A DNA stretch of 32,848 bases, from assembly GCA_012514315.1 (NCBI GenBank), contig JAAZAN010000108.1, positions 1 through 32,848 on the forward strand, written 5' to 3'. How positions within the stretch are numbered: the stretch's first letter is position 1; the number at the start of each line of letters is the position of its first letter. Origin of the DNA: Chloroflexota bacterium (GTDB lineage: Bacteria > Chloroflexota > Anaerolineae > B4-G1). Positions 8,061 through 15,840 of this stretch are shown here, in pieces. The notes beneath the pieces are model-generated. The model did not search any database and was not told where the DNA came from. It saw only the letters and a list, made by a program, of their open reading frames with translations. Both the position numbers and the translations under genes were made by a program.

Positions 8061-9010
8061 ATCGGCATCAGCAGGTACTCACTGGAGTCCTGATTGTGCA
8101 GGTTGTACTGTCGGTTCTGCTATGGTGGCCAAGAGGCACAGGAGGAGAACCGGCCGCACAGGTATTCCCTGATATCACTGTCGACGATGTCGAGGAGTTC
8201 TCCATCACCGACGACGCGGGCAGTACTGTATCGATCCGTCGGGTGGGTGACGCTTGGGCGCTGCCGGATGCCGGCGACTTCCCAGTACTTGCGGATCGCG
8301 CAGCCTCGTTCCTGGAGAAGCTCCTCGGGTTGACCACGGCGCGGATGGTGACACGCACGAGTGCGAGCCACCCGCAACTGGGTGTGGCATACAATGAGTT
8401 CGTGCGACGCATCGAGTTTTCCACATCGGCCGGCGCCCAACATACGGTCTACCTCGGGTCGTCGCCAAGCTACGGGGCGACTCACTTTCGTGTGGATGGG
8501 CAGGATGAGACCTACTTGACGAGTGACCTGACGACGTGGGAGGTCAACGGGACCGCGGCATCTTGGGTGGACACGACGTATCTGAGCCTGCCTGCGGAGG
8601 ATGTTGCCCGAATATCGTTGGAGAACTCCCAGGGCAGCTTTCAGCTTGTGAAGGACGATGATGGCAGCTGGACACTCTCCGGGTTGACGGGTGGTGAGGA
8701 GCTCAACTCCAACGAAGTGAATGCGGTAGTCAATGCCACCTTGAGTGTATTCCTGCAGGAACCACTGGGCCGAGCTGAGAAGCCCGAGTACGGAATGTCG
8801 GAACCGGCAGCCGTGGTCACCCTCGAGGTCAACGGCCAACCCGTGTCGCTGTACGTGGGAGCTAAGAGCGATGCGGATGCCGGATACGTCGTCAAGTCAT
8901 CACAGTCTGAATACTACGTGGAAGTCGCCAGCTACGCAGTCGAACCGCTCGTGGACAGCGCTCGTGATTCATTTGTCCTACCGCCCGCCACACCGACGCC
9001 TGACGCGTAG
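8057..9010 (+). CDS. DUF4340 domain membrane-anchored protein
   Basis: A 317-residue protein with one N-terminal membrane anchor (about residues 6-25: 'VLTGVLIVQVVLSVLLWWP'). A soluble, probably extracytoplasmic region of beta-rich repeats follows. Blocks such as 'ITDDAGSTVSIRRVGDAWALP', with the later 'TRTSASHPQLGV' and 'VYLGSSPSYGATHFRV', match DUF4340, a family nearly always found directly after GldG-type genes. The tail is Pro/Thr-rich (PPATPTPDA). The start overlaps the fusion gene by four bases, so all three proteins are likely made from one transcript in fixed ratio. Probable role: auxiliary subunit of the GldFG-type ABC complex. No enzymatic motif is visible. Confidence 0.8.
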   Translation: MNRHQQVLTGVLIVQVVLSVLLWWPRGTGGEPAAQVFPDITVDDVEEFSITDDAGSTVSIRRVGDAWALPDAGDFPVLADRAASFLEKLLGLTTARMVTRTSASHPQLGVAYNEFVRRIEFSTSAGAQHTVYLGSSPSYGATHFRVDGQDETYLTSDLTTWEVNGTAASWVDTTYLSLPAEDVARISLENSQGSFQLVKDDDGSWTLSGLTGGEELNSNEVNAVVNATLSVFLQEPLGRAEKPEYGMSEPAAVVTLEVNGQPVSLYVGAKSDADAGYVVKSSQSEYYVEVASYAVEPLVDSARDSFVLPPATPTPDA

Positions 9011-9328
9011 CGTGCCACACGGTCTGTTCCATCGTGAGAGGGTGTGATTGTGGCTGCTGCGACTGGCGAGATTGACAGTGTTAGCGGGTCGTGATACGAT
9101 CACGCTCGGCGCCTGGGCCCTACGGTGGGGCTGGTCTCGATAGCCACTCGCACGGTGAGCGGGCATACGAAGTGTCGATACTGTCTTGCACGTGCGGTTG
9201 TGTACCTCGGGGCACTGACTGAACCGAACATGACGAAGCCTCACATCTGAAGGAGTACCAGTGGTCAATCCTCGGAGTGCACCATATGACTTGTCTTGCG
9301 GATCCGTGGGTCGGTTGGAGCCCTACCT
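9011..9328 (+). other. intergenic leader upstream of the FAD oxidoreductase
   Basis: 318 bases without a gene. It holds one good promoter (9072-9100, listed separately), so the oxidoreductase transcript would have a leader of about 220 nt. I found no tRNA fold or riboswitch core that I recognise in it; the leader is longer than needed and may be regulatory. Confidence 0.5.
9072..9104 (+). promoter_or_regulatory. promoter with an inverted repeat over its -10 box
   Basis: Perfect -35 TTGACA (9072-9077), 17-bp spacer, -10 TACGAT (9095-9100, 4 of 6). A perfect 6-bp inverted repeat, CGTGAT-acg-ATCACG (9090-9104), covers the -10 box and looks like a repressor site. Confidence 0.55.
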
Positions 9329-10735
9329 GTGAATCGCCCGTCGGCCCTGGTGATAGGGGCAGGCCCAGCCGGTCTCACCGCAGCGTATGAGCTCGCTCGG
9401 CGAGGGGTCCTGGTCGAAGTCTGCGAGGCATCGACGGTGATTGGGGGACTTGCCCGCACTGAATCCTACAAGGGTTACTACTTCGACATCGGAGGCCATC
9501 GATTTCTCACTAAGGTGCACGAGATCGACGATCTGTGGGATGATCTCCTGAGCGCCGATCTGCTCAAGGTATCGCGTCTCTCCCGCATCTACTACGACGG
9601 TCGCTTCTTCAACTATCCCCTCGACTTGAGCAACACCCTGCGGAACCTCGGTATAAGAGAGAGCACACTCATCATGCTGAGCTACCTGCGATCACGTGTG
9701 CGACCGCTGCCGGATGAGGAGACCTTCGAACAATGGATGACAAATCGATTCGGCGATCGCCTGTACAGGATGTTCTTCAAGACCTACACCGAGAAGCTCT
9801 GGGGCATACCGTGCAGTCAAATTCAGGCTGACTGGGCCGCACAGCGCATCCGGGGTCTGTCAGTTGCGTCTGTCATCACGAATGCGTTGTTCAGAACGAA
9901 CCACGTGAAGACACTGGCCAATGGATTCCTGTACCCACGGTTAGGACCCGGGATGATGTGGGAGAGACTGCGGGAACGAATAGAGGGCCTGGGAGGCCTG
10001 GTGCGGACTGACGCGGAAGTCGTGCGCCTGAGGCGTGCAGGTGATCGGGTCACTGCTGCGGAGGTACGGATCGGTGGGCAAACATTGGAGATTTCGGCCG
10101 ATCATTTCATCTCGAGTATGCCTCTGACTGAGCTTGTCAGACGCCTTGATCCACTTCCGCCTGACGCTGTTGTTGAGGCCGCTGACGCGCTTTCGTACCG
10201 AGCATTCATTATCGTTGGACTCATACTGGGGCGAGATGATCTGTTCCCAGACAACTGGGTATACGTGCACAGCGCTGACGTACTGGTAGGTCGCATCCAG
10301 AACTTCGGGAACTGGAGCTCCGAGCTGGTGCCAGATCCGCAGACGGCGAGTTTGGGGCTGGAGTACTTCTGTGACGTCGGTGACTCGATCTGGTCCCGTT
10401 CGGATCAGGCGCTGGTGGAGTTGGCCGGTAAGGAACTCCAGCAGCTCGGCTTGGGACGGAGCGAGGATGTCATCGACGGTGTTGTGTTCCGGCAACCCCA
10501 AGCCTATCCGATCTACGATGGCAGCTATCGGGAGCAGGTTGCGACCATCCGCGAGTTCCTGGGGTCCCTGAGCAACCTCCAGACCATCGGCCGCAATGGG
10601 ATGCACCGGTACAACAACATGGACCACTCAATGCTCACCGGCCTGTTGGCGTCGAGGAATGTGCTGGGCGAGCGACATGACCTGTGGCGCGTGAATACGG
10701 AGCAGTCGTATTACGAGGAGATTGCCGCAGAGTAG
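9329..10735 (+). CDS. FAD-dependent oxidoreductase, UDP-galactopyranose mutase / amine-oxidase-like
   Basis: A 468-residue cytosolic flavoprotein. The N-terminus is a dinucleotide-binding Rossmann fold: 'VIGAGPAGLTAAYELARRG' with Gly10, Gly12 and Gly15, then Glu33 ('CEAS') for the FAD ribose, then 'GGLARTE' at 39-45 and the 'DIGGHRFLTK' block at 53-62. That pattern belongs to the NAD(P)-binding-8 / UDP-galactopyranose-mutase-like group often found next to glycosyltransferases. Start GTG 9329 has GGAG eight bases upstream; the frame runs on to a TTG at 9296 but with no ribosome site. The next gene is a glycosyltransferase about 400 bases on, so a role in making or modifying an activated sugar or polyprenyl-linked glycan is plausible. 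The exact substrate is not visible; true mutase activity is not shown. Confidence 0.8.
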   Translation: MNRPSALVIGAGPAGLTAAYELARRGVLVEVCEASTVIGGLARTESYKGYYFDIGGHRFLTKVHEIDDLWDDLLSADLLKVSRLSRIYYDGRFFNYPLDLSNTLRNLGIRESTLIMLSYLRSRVRPLPDEETFEQWMTNRFGDRLYRMFFKTYTEKLWGIPCSQIQADWAAQRIRGLSVASVITNALFRTNHVKTLANGFLYPRLGPGMMWERLRERIEGLGGLVRTDAEVVRLRRAGDRVTAAEVRIGGQTLEISADHFISSMPLTELVRRLDPLPPDAVVEAADALSYRAFIIVGLILGRDDLFPDNWVYVHSADVLVGRIQNFGNWSSELVPDPQTASLGLEYFCDVGDSIWSRSDQALVELAGKELQQLGLGRSEDVIDGVVFRQPQAYPIYDGSYREQVATIREFLGSLSNLQTIGRNGMHRYNNMDHSMLTGLLASRNVLGERHDLWRVNTEQSYYEEIAAE

Positions 10736-11137
10736 AGTGTCTCGGACGTCACGGGATGAGTGGACTCGTGCGCGGCCTCGGGACTCCTTGATCACTAGGC
10801 CAGACACCTGCGCAGCACGAGGAGCGTCGTCGCTGGACGCTTCGAGATATCGTGAGCTCTGCACGCGTCATATGGCGGCGTGTGCGGGCCTTGCACGCCA
10901 GTGGTTCAGGATGCTGGGCGGGACTGTGTACTGCCGGATTGTCGTGATGGAGCGCGACCTGAGCTCGATTCCCCCATCAGTGAGGCCGGGCACACCTGCC
11001 TTCCTGGCAGGTGTGGGAGACATTGCACGGGCTGGTCGGTGACGACATAGCGATGGACGTTGCCACATGTCTGGACATCCCGGTCACCAGCGGCGCGAAA
11101 ACCCCAGAATGAGTGGATCGGACGAGATGAACCCACT
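10736..11137 (+). other. gene-free stretch with a strong hairpin before the glycosyltransferase
   Basis: 402 bases with no convincing gene; a 106-codon frame here lacks a domain and overlaps the previous gene's end. The main feature is a perfect 10-bp stem, CACACCTGCC (10991-11000) with GGCAGGTGTG (11006-11015), closing a 5-nt loop. No T-run follows it, so it is not a standard intrinsic terminator. Confidence 0.5.
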
Positions 11138-12157
11138 ATGCTGATCTCAGTGATCATTCCCGTGCACAACGGAGGGCGATCTCTTGCCTGTTGTATCGAT
11201 GCGCTGAATCGTTCCACTCGACCGCCGGACGAAATCGTTGTGGTCGACGACGCCTCCACTGACAGCGCTATCACGCACGAGAGCACTCAATCGACTGTTG
11301 TGATATGTTTGGAAGGACTTCCGCGGGGCCCTGCGTACGCGCGCAACCGAGGCGTGGAGGCGTCTCATGGCAGCCTGATTGTTTTCGTCGATGCCGATGT
11401 CTTGGTACACGGCGATGCGCTGGAACGGCTCGAGTGCTATGCCATCGGGAATCCCGATGTGGCTGGCTTCTTTGGCTCATACGATGATGACCCGCCAGAG
11501 CGCGGTCTGGTAACGCGCTACAAGAACCTGCTCCATCACTTCGTGCACCAGAACAGCGGTCGGGAGGCCAGTACGTTCTGGGCCGGCTTTGGCGCAGTGC
11601 GGCGGGCGGCGTTCGAGGCCGTGGGTGGCTTCGACGAATCGTACACCGCGCCGTCCATCGAGGACATCGAACTGGGAGCACGGTTGCGCAGCGCAGGATT
11701 CCGCGTATGGTTGTGTTCTGACCTACAGGTGACTCATCTGAAGAGATGGCGCCTCTGGTCGCTTCTGCGGACCGACATCGTGTCCCGAGCGATACCATGG
11801 ACTCGTCTGATGGTATCGCAGGATCAGATGATCAACGATCTGAACCTGGACGCACGCAGTCGGGTGAGCAGTGTGTTGGCGTGGACATTTCTGTTGTGCG
11901 TTGTGGCGTCTATCGTCGCGCAGTCTCTCTGGCCAGTGGCGCTACTGGTTAGCATTGGCCTGAGTCTGCTCTGCCTGAATGGTAAGCTCTACATATTCTT
12001 CGCCAGTAAGGGGGGGATGCTATTTGCCGCGGGCGCAGTGTGCCTACATGTGACCTACCTGCTCTACAGCAGCGCGTTCTTCGGTATCATCGCAATCCCC
12101 ATCTGGTTGAGAAAGACATTGGCGGATCGAACGCGCGGAGGGCGCGAAAGGCGGTAG
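11138..12157 (+). CDS. family 2 glycosyltransferase with C-terminal membrane helices
   Basis: A 339-residue GT-A enzyme that transfers a sugar from a nucleotide donor, anchored in the inner membrane. It opens 'MLISVIIPVHNGG', has 'IVVVDDASTD' at 33-42, the metal-binding D85-A-D87 in 'VFVDAD', an acceptor-side 'GGFDESY' near 163-169 and the 'IEDIELG' acidic motif at 174-180 (catalytic Asp176 by family analogy). Three or four hydrophobic stretches follow after about 240. Start ATG 11138 is chosen because GT2 proteins begin exactly at this beta strand; the ribosome site is weak and the frame extends to 11060. The preceding gene is the FAD oxidoreductase. Likely product: a cell-surface polysaccharide or glycolipid. 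Donor and acceptor are unknown. Confidence 0.85.
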   Translation: MLISVIIPVHNGGRSLACCIDALNRSTRPPDEIVVVDDASTDSAITHESTQSTVVICLEGLPRGPAYARNRGVEASHGSLIVFVDADVLVHGDALERLECYAIGNPDVAGFFGSYDDDPPERGLVTRYKNLLHHFVHQNSGREASTFWAGFGAVRRAAFEAVGGFDESYTAPSIEDIELGARLRSAGFRVWLCSDLQVTHLKRWRLWSLLRTDIVSRAIPWTRLMVSQDQMINDLNLDARSRVSSVLAWTFLLCVVASIVAQSLWPVALLVSIGLSLLCLNGKLYIFFASKGGMLFAAGAVCLHVTYLLYSSAFFGIIAIPIWLRKTLADRTRGGRERR

Positions 12158-12309
12158 CAGCCAGATCGGTATAGGCGGGCTACGCGGTGACCATGGCGCT
12201 TCGTAGACGCACGCCAGCGTATCGATCGGGAGCGATTCATCGTCTGAACAACCACTATGCTCGACAGGGACGACACGGTACAGAACACAGAGACTGAGGG
12301 ATAACCGAC

Positions 12310-13746
12310 ATGCGACCTGAGAAGGCATCTGACCATCGTGATCTCTTGAGAGAGCTTCGCGAGGCATATAGGGAGTATGCGCCCGTCTCAGCGGACTTGA
12401 ACAGGCGTGCTGAGGCTGTCCTCGTGGACGGCGGCAGCCACGCGCTGCGGCTGATGGATCCCTTTCCTCCGCGGATTGCGTCGGCGCGGGGCGCGTGGGT
12501 CTATGACGAGGACGGGCATCAGGTTTTGGACTTCTGGCAGGGCCATTGTGGCAACATCCTGGGCCACAATCCGGATGCCGTTGCGGGACGACTGGCCGCT
12601 GCGTTCTCTCAGGGGCAGGGGCTTCAGGTTGGGCTCACCGATCGGCTTCAGGTTGAGGTGGCCGAACTGATCTGCAGGACGACAGCCACAGAGAGAGTCG
12701 GGCTCACTACAAGCGGCACACTGGCCACTATGTATGCCACGATGTTGGCCCGGGCATTCGCCGGACGGGATCTTATCATCAAGATCGGCGGCGGCTGGCA
12801 CGGTGGACAACCGTGGGGACTGAAGGGAGTCGGCTTCAGGTTGGACGGTAGTGGATTTGACCACGCCGACTCGGGCGGGTTGTCGCAGGGAGTGATCGAC
12901 AATGTTCTGCTGACTCGATACAACGATCCGGACATGCTGGAGAATCAGTTTCGCGAGTTCGGCGATGAGGTGGCTGGCATGATTGTCGAGCCATTCATCG
13001 GTGGGGGTGGGTCGATCCCCGCAACACAGGAGTACCTCACAACCGCCCGGAGACTCACTGAACGCTGCGGCGCAGTGCTGATTCTCGACGAGGTGATCAG
13101 TGGGTATCACTTCCGCGCGGGCGATTTGGGGGCGCTGTATGGTATCCAGGCGGACTTGATCACGCTGGGCAAGATGGTTGGTGGCGGCATGCCCGTTGCG
13201 GCGGTCGCCGGGCGCGCTGACATCATGAGTCTGGCTGTGCGGGCAGGTACGGTCGGTGGAAACGAAGTTCGATTCTCGGGCGGCACGTACTCTGGCCATC
13301 CGGCATCACTGATGGCAGCGAAGGCCGCTCTAGAATATCTGATCGATCACGAGAACGAGGTATACCCAAGGATCTTCGCGTTGGGCCAGTCGCTCAGACG
13401 CCGCGTCGAATCTGCCTTTGCCGGCGAAGGAATCTATGCGTGGTGCAGCGGGGGTGCAACCGAGTATGACGCCTTGCCAGGCAGCCCTCTGTTTCGCATC
13501 CACTTCCCCTATGCGGTGGGCCGCCAGTTGGTCTGTCCTGACGAGGTATTCGACCCGGCGATATGCGATGTGGCCTTGAGGACCTCCGTTGTGCCGCTCG
13601 CGCTTCTGCTTGAGAATGTGCACGTTATGCAGGGACATGGGATGGTCACCGCGGCCCATTCGGAGGAACACCTCGACGTTCTCGAAGACGCGTGCCGACG
13701 GGTTGCGCACAGGATCAGCGTGAGCGAAGAGCGACAGGCCGACTGA
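12310..13746 (+). CDS. class III PLP aminotransferase, glutamate-1-semialdehyde-aminomutase-like
   Basis: A 478-residue fold-type I, class III pyridoxal-phosphate enzyme. The PLP-binding Asp-Glu pair is 'LILDEVISGYH' (Asp260, Glu261) and the Schiff-base lysine is Lys288 in 'LITLGKMVGGGMP'. The phosphate/ring region 'TTSGTLATMYA' lies near 133-143, and 'SGGTYSGHP' near 325-333 matches the 'GGTFSGNP' block of GSA aminomutases and related omega-transaminases. ATG 12310 follows GAGGGA at a good spacing. It sits 152 bases after the glycosyltransferase and is followed by the PTS promoter region, so it is probably its own unit or the end of the glycan operon. It could amino-transfer to a sugar or act on an amino acid. 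As hemL synthesis genes are absent nearby, I do not call it hemL. Confidence 0.8.
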   Translation: MRPEKASDHRDLLRELREAYREYAPVSADLNRRAEAVLVDGGSHALRLMDPFPPRIASARGAWVYDEDGHQVLDFWQGHCGNILGHNPDAVAGRLAAAFSQGQGLQVGLTDRLQVEVAELICRTTATERVGLTTSGTLATMYATMLARAFAGRDLIIKIGGGWHGGQPWGLKGVGFRLDGSGFDHADSGGLSQGVIDNVLLTRYNDPDMLENQFREFGDEVAGMIVEPFIGGGGSIPATQEYLTTARRLTERCGAVLILDEVISGYHFRAGDLGALYGIQADLITLGKMVGGGMPVAAVAGRADIMSLAVRAGTVGGNEVRFSGGTYSGHPASLMAAKAALEYLIDHENEVYPRIFALGQSLRRRVESAFAGEGIYAWCSGGATEYDALPGSPLFRIHFPYAVGRQLVCPDEVFDPAICDVALRTSVVPLALLLENVHVMQGHGMVTAAHSEEHLDVLEDACRRVAHRISVSEERQAD

Positions 13747-13875
13747 AGTGTCCTGAAAAGGGGCCGATAGCTATTACGGGACGCCAACTACGGAAGCTCC
13801 CATCTCTCCCGGTGAGACAGGAGATCAACTCAGGCTGCATTCGCCGCAGGCCCAGCGATTCTTCACGAAAAGTAC

Positions 13876-13905
13876 TTGACAAAACCCCGCAATTTCGGCT
13901 ATAAT
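13876..13905 (+). promoter_or_regulatory. consensus sigma-70 promoter of the PTS operon
   Basis: Both hexamers match the consensus exactly: TTGACA at 13876-13881 and TATAAT at 13900-13905, with an 18-bp spacer. The predicted start is near 13912, about 68 nt before the GTG of the GntR gene. It is the strongest promoter in the window. Confidence 0.9.
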
Positions 13906-13919
13906 GTGAGAGGTGGTAC

Positions 13920-13939
13920 GGACCGGTACGTACTGGTCC
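13920..13939 (+). promoter_or_regulatory. 20-bp palindromic operator, probable GntR site
   Basis: GGACCGGTAC-GTACTGGTCC is a palindrome with 9 of 10 base pairs matched (only the sixth pair, G/T, deviates). It lies about 8-27 bases downstream of the predicted start site, a roadblock position, and just ahead of the GntR-family regulator gene, so autoregulation is likely. Confidence 0.7.
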
Positions 13940-13979
13940 AACGCTGTGGTTTGAGGTAGGTCGTTCTGGAGGCCGTGCG

Positions 13980-14720
13980 GTGGAAATCCAGCGGACCAAG
14001 CCAGTACCTCTCTATCAGCAGCTGTACGATTCGTTGCTGGATCGGATCGATCAGGGAGAGCTCCGACCTGGGGATCGCCTGCCGTCGGAGCGGCAACTGT
14101 GCGACGAGTTCAACCTGAGTCGGGCCACTGTGCGTCAGGCTTTCAGAGAGTTGAGTCGGCGCGGCTTAATCCGCACTGTGCCGGGTTGCGGCACCTTCGT
14201 ATCGACGCCTCGGAGTAACCTGGTGGTGGACGTGTCCTTGGCAGGCTTCACGACCGACTTGCACCGACACGGCGTGTCTCCATCCAGCAGTCTTCTTGGC
14301 TCCAATGTCATCACAGCGCCGGGCGACGATCTGGTGGACGCGATGCGCCTGCAGGCCGGCGAACAGGTGCTTGCGGTCGAGCGTCTGCGGTTGGTCGATA
14401 GTGTTCCTCTGGCGCTGCACAAAGTCTATGTGAACCTGCGGATGTGCCCTCAGTTGCTGCGGTCAGACCTGGCGGAGATGTCACTCTTCAGGTTTTTGCG
14501 AGACGAGTGTGGTCTCACCATCACGCGTGCGGAGGAACAGGTTTACGCTGCGCTCGCAACTCAGCGTGAGTTGGACGTACTGCGGCTGTCATATCCTGCT
14601 TCAGTGTTGCGTACAGAACGGACAACGTTCACGGACACTGGCGAAGTGGTGGAGTTCGCGGTCGCGAGCTACTGTGGTGAATGGTACCGTCTTCATATGA
14701 CCCTTCGAGCAACGCAGTGA
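13980..14720 (+). CDS. GntR/HutC-family transcriptional regulator (UTRA effector domain)
   Basis: 246 residues. The N-terminal winged helix (about 5-75) shows 'PLYQQLYDSLLDRI', 'PGDRLPSERQLCDEF', 'LSRATVRQAFRELSRRG' (recognition helix) and the wing 'GCGTFV'. From about residue 90 a UTRA ligand-binding domain follows, with 'VLAVERLRLVDSVPLALHKVYVN' at its centre. UTRA regulators bind sugar phosphates or other small metabolites and usually repress. GTG 13980 is supported by TGGAGG at 13967-13972, seven bases upstream. It is the first gene after a perfect promoter and a palindrome, and precedes PTS genes in the same direction, so it most likely represses its own operon and is relieved by a phosphorylated sugar made by it. 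Family certain; effector inferred. Confidence 0.92.
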   Translation: MEIQRTKPVPLYQQLYDSLLDRIDQGELRPGDRLPSERQLCDEFNLSRATVRQAFRELSRRGLIRTVPGCGTFVSTPRSNLVVDVSLAGFTTDLHRHGVSPSSSLLGSNVITAPGDDLVDAMRLQAGEQVLAVERLRLVDSVPLALHKVYVNLRMCPQLLRSDLAEMSLFRFLRDECGLTITRAEEQVYAALATQRELDVLRLSYPASVLRTERTTFTDTGEVVEFAVASYCGEWYRLHMTLRATQ

Positions 14721-14786
14721 TCCAGGCGTGTGGCGCCGGGAAGCGGACGGCTCAGTATCCTAGCGGACCGAAAGGTGTTCTAGAGC

Positions 14787-15188
14787 ATGATCAATATCGT
14801 ACTTGTCTCACACGGGGAACTAGGAGCGGCGCTGATTCAGGCTGCAGAGATGATCGCTGGTCACTCAGACGGTGTCTACTCGGTGCCCCTACTGCCGGGC
14901 GAATCCCCTGAAGCGTATGGAGAGAAGCTGAGTGTTGCCCTGGAACCGATCGAGGGAGACGGGATTCTCATCTTGATCGACCTGTTTGGCGGGACCCCCT
15001 ACAACGTGGCGGCGCGTGAGGCGCTGAAGGAGCGCGTCGAGTGCGTGACTGGAGCGAACCTGCCGATGCTCTTAGAGGTGCTGATGTCCCGTGATGAGAC
15101 GCCCCTATCCGATCTGGCCGCAGCCGCTACGGTCGCTGGACAGGAGTCAGTGAGGAACCTGGGGGAGATGCTAGCAGGTCGTGGTTAG
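14787..15188 (+). CDS. PTS mannose-family EIIA component
   Basis: 133 residues, the size of a single EIIA(Man)-type domain. It accepts a phosphoryl group from HPr-His on the active-site histidine, His9 in 'VLVSHGELG', and passes it to EIIB. The second hallmark 'LIDLFGGTPYNVA' (about 63-75), conserved around the domain's dimer/active-site loop, is intact. The C-terminus has the usual Ala-rich helices. ATG 14787 follows AAAGGTG. It lies 66 bases after the regulator and nine bases before the outer boundary given for EIIB. HPr and enzyme I, needed to energise it, are not in this window. Cytoplasmic. Identification is firm; which sugar is carried is decided by EIIC/EIID, not here. Confidence 0.92.
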   Translation: MINIVLVSHGELGAALIQAAEMIAGHSDGVYSVPLLPGESPEAYGEKLSVALEPIEGDGILILIDLFGGTPYNVAAREALKERVECVTGANLPMLLEVLMSRDETPLSDLAAAATVAGQESVRNLGEMLAGRG

Positions 15189-15197
15189 GGCGGGTCG

Positions 15198-15746
15198 ATG
15201 CCTCGTCGGGGCGCGGGATGCATCGAGGGCTCAGGTTGTTTGAAGAAGGAGGTGGTTGATATAGACGAACTAGGTTTGGTGCGGATTGACGATCGTCTGA
15301 TACACGGGCAGGTGATCACCGTCTGGAGCCGGCACAAGAAGTTCACGCGAATCCTGATCCTGGACGACGACGTTGCGGCGGACCCATTCATGCTCGAGGT
15401 GCTCGGGCTGGCTGCGCCCCCGGGAATCAAGGTGGAGGCCCTATCCATTGTCGATGGAGTGAAGGACTTGGTGAGCGGGCGTAACGACCTGGGGACGACG
15501 ATGGTGTTGCTCAAGTCGCCACTGGCGGCCCGACAGGCATATGATGCGGGGCTGAAGTACAGCGCGCTCAACGTCGGCGGGATTGGAAGCAAGCCGGGGC
15601 GGAAGAACATCTTCAAGAACATATCTGTGTCATCGGACGAGATCGCGATCCTCAAGTACTTGCTCGATCAAGGGGTGAAGATCACCCTCTTGACCGTTCC
15701 AGGCGAGAAGTCAAGAGACTTCGCCGATCTGGCGGCCAAGTTGTAG
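15198..15746 (+). CDS. PTS mannose/fructose/sorbose-family EIIB component (start codon uncertain)
   Basis: A cytosolic phosphocarrier that takes phosphate from EIIA-His and gives it to the incoming sugar. The active-site block 'LVRIDDRLIHGQV' is complete. The outer ATG at 15198 gives 182 residues, but the first ~21 (rich in Arg/Gly/Cys) are unlike the family and lack a good ribosome site. The only strong Shine-Dalgarno is AAGGAGGT at 15246-15253. Seven bases later comes an in-frame ATA (15261). Starting there gives 'IDELGLVRIDDR' and places the catalytic histidine at residue 15, the position known for LevE-type EIIB. TTG 15240 and GTG 15252 are alternatives. Next is the EIIC-EIID gene 94 bases on. 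Confidence 0.88.
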   Translation: MPRRGAGCIEGSGCLKKEVVDIDELGLVRIDDRLIHGQVITVWSRHKKFTRILILDDDVAADPFMLEVLGLAAPPGIKVEALSIVDGVKDLVSGRNDLGTTMVLLKSPLAARQAYDAGLKYSALNVGGIGSKPGRKNIFKNISVSSDEIAILKYLLDQGVKITLLTVPGEKSRDFADLAAKL

Positions 15747-15840
15747 TCGTTCGGGAGGTTCAGTCGTCCATATCGGCGATGACCGAGTGACTGACCTTCC
15801 GACCTGGCATAATCAATCCACACGAGAAGGAGATAGAACA

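Noticed and set aside
12388-13299. 303-codon minus-strand frame over the aminotransferase
   Set aside because: Antisense shadow: the plus strand carries intact PLP motifs throughout.
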